Assembly (NCBI GenBank): GCA_012026855.1 | Contig: VEOV01000214.1 | Location: forward strand, 1 to 14,098 | Source of the DNA: Geobacter sp. | GTDB lineage: Bacteria > Desulfobacterota > Desulfuromonadia > Geobacterales > DSM-12255 | Direction: 5' to 3' | DNA length: 14,098 bases | Shown here: piece after piece, positions 13,093-14,098 of the stretch | How positions within the stretch are numbered: the stretch's first letter is position 1 | How the letters are laid out: the number at the start of each line of letters is the position of its first letter | Notes under the pieces: generated by a model | Told to the model about the DNA's origin: nothing | The model's input: only the letters and a program-made list of their open reading frames with translations | Database searches by the model: none | Program-made: the position numbers and the translations under genes

Positions 13093-14098
13093 GACTTTTA
13101 ATTGCCGGTGGCGGGACAGGAGGCCATCTTTTTCCGGGCATAGCCGTGGCAGAAGAGTTTCTCGCCCGTGACCCGGCCAATGAGGTGCTCTTCGTCGGTA
13201 CCGAGCGCGGTGTGGAAGCAAAAGTGCTGCCGCGGCTCGGCTACCGGCTTGAGCTGATCGCTGCTGCCGGTATTCGCGGCAAGAACATCTTCAGCCAGCT
13301 GAAGGGTGTTGCCGGGATGCTCTATGCCTATTCCCAGTCAAGACGGATCCTGAAGGAGTTCAAGCCCGACCTTGTTCTCGGTGTGGGTGGTTATGCCTCA
13401 GCGCCACTTCTTCTGGCCGCACGCGGGCTGCTGATCCCACGATTCATCCATGAGCAGAATGCTATTCCCGGCATGAGCAACAAACTGCTGTCCCGCGTCG
13501 CCCTGAAGAGTTTTATCTCCCTGGAAGAGTCCCGCCGCTTTTTCCCGAAGGAGACGACCCTGCTGACCGGTAATCCGCTCAGAATGCAGATTCTTGAACA
13601 GGTAACCGCCCCCGCTAGCCCCACTTTGTCAAAGGGGGGCAGCGAGAGCAACGAGCAGGGTGAATTTCACCTGCTGATTTTCGGCGGCAGCCTTGGCGCC
13701 CACAGCATCAATATGACCATGGCTGCAGCTGCGCCGCTCTTGGCTCAACTGGGGGACAAGCTGACCATAACCCATCAGACCGGCGAGAAAGATGTGGCTG
13801 AGGTGCGATCCGCCTATGAGAAGGCCGGCGTGAGTGCCAGGGTGGTGCCGTTCATAGACAATATGGCGGCGGCGTATCAGCAGGCAGATCTGATCGTCTG
13901 CCGCGCCGGCGCGACCACCATTGCCGAGGTTACTGCCTGTGGCAAGCCGTGCATCTTTATCCCGTTTCCCCATGCGGTTGACGATCATCAGCGCAAGAAT
14001 GCCGAAGCGCTGCTGAAAAGTGCTGCCTGTTTCATGCTACTGGAGCGGGAGCTGAATCCCGGGTCTCTGACCGGGCAGATCAAGGAGCTGCTGGATTC
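13089..14098 (+). CDS. murG: Lipid II synthase MurG (UDP-GlcNAc transferase), partial at 3' end
   Basis: Peripheral membrane glycosyltransferase (family GT28) that adds GlcNAc to lipid I to form lipid II. The first 336 codons are present and the reading frame is open at the right edge; a full protein would be roughly 360-380 residues. Motifs seen are the N-terminal GGGTGGHLFP at 7-16, HEQN at 121-124, the hinge GNPLR at 161-165, GGSLGA at 199-204, RAGATTIAE at 272-280 and HAVDDHQ at 295-301. Between GNPLR and GGSLGA there are 33 residues, about eight more than in E. coli MurG as I recall it; the excess, about residues 174-190, is of low complexity and encoded by a palindromic element (see the separate entry). 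ATG start in an ATGA overlap with ftsW. Confidence 0.97.
   Translation, partial: MRLLIAGGGTGGHLFPGIAVAEEFLARDPANEVLFVGTERGVEAKVLPRLGYRLELIAAAGIRGKNIFSQLKGVAGMLYAYSQSRRILKEFKPDLVLGVGGYASAPLLLAARGLLIPRFIHEQNAIPGMSNKLLSRVALKSFISLEESRRFFPKETTLLTGNPLRMQILEQVTAPASPTLSKGGSESNEQGEFHLLIFGGSLGAHSINMTMAAAAPLLAQLGDKLTITHQTGEKDVAEVRSAYEKAGVSARVVPFIDNMAAAYQQADLIVCRAGATTIAEVTACGKPCIFIPFPHAVDDHQRKNAEALLKSAACFMLLERELNPGSLTGQIKELLD
13613..13644. repeat. Palindromic element embedded in murG
   Basis: The core is an imperfect inverted repeat of 11-bp arms, GCCCCACTTTG (13618-13628) and CAAAGGGGGGC (13630-13640), around a single T, with one mismatch. Outer arms CGCT (13613-13616) and AGCG (13641-13644) extend it, leaving one A unpaired on the left. 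It is read in frame as part of the polar stretch between the two MurG domains. It resembles the CCCCCTTTG-CAAAGGGGG palindromes that I associate with dispersed repeats in bacterial genomes, but only one copy is in this window, so its repeat status is not proved here. Confidence 0.55.

Overview
The window is the front and middle of a bacterial division and cell wall (dcw) cluster, preceded by a short accessory region. The organism is probably a member of the Geobacterales or a close relative in the Desulfuromonadota. This is an inference from the gene order, the fairly GC-rich coding style, the character of the proteins and an atypical sigma-54 response regulator next to the cluster; no rRNA or other taxonomic marker is present. 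MurE carries the DNPR motif, so the peptidoglycan should be of the meso-diaminopimelate type.

Left part (1-1696, minus strand): the N-terminal 261 residues of a sigma-54-dependent response regulator with a degenerate receiver domain run off the left edge. Upstream of it lies a TtcA-type tRNA 2-thiolation enzyme with its own predicted promoter. Centre-left (1736-2747, plus strand): a divergent promoter drives a small cysteine-rich YkgJ-like protein and a 115-residue protein of unknown function, closed by a very strong intrinsic terminator.

Right part (2801-14098, plus strand): a near-consensus sigma-70 promoter, followed by four 10-bp-phased GTG repeats that match known MraZ boxes, starts the dcw operon: mraZ, rsmH, ftsL, ftsI (with a C-terminal PASTA domain), murE, murF, mraY, murD, ftsW and murG (cut by the right edge). 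Genes overlap by up to 10 nt or are separated by at most 20 nt, and no internal terminator was seen, so this is probably one translationally coupled transcript.

The products work as a line. MurD, MurE and MurF build UDP-MurNAc-pentapeptide in the cytoplasm (MurC is not in the window). MraY makes lipid I and MurG makes lipid II. FtsW and FtsI polymerise and crosslink it at the septum, with FtsL as a divisome partner. MraZ regulates the cluster and RsmH methylates 16S rRNA.

I see no CRISPR array, phage, insertion sequence, tRNA or rRNA, and no clearly new multi-gene system. The most unusual points are the degenerate receiver with a GAFTDA motif, an MraZ box that overlaps the mraZ start codon, a palindromic element apparently embedded in frame in murG, and the PASTA domain on a Gram-negative-type FtsI.
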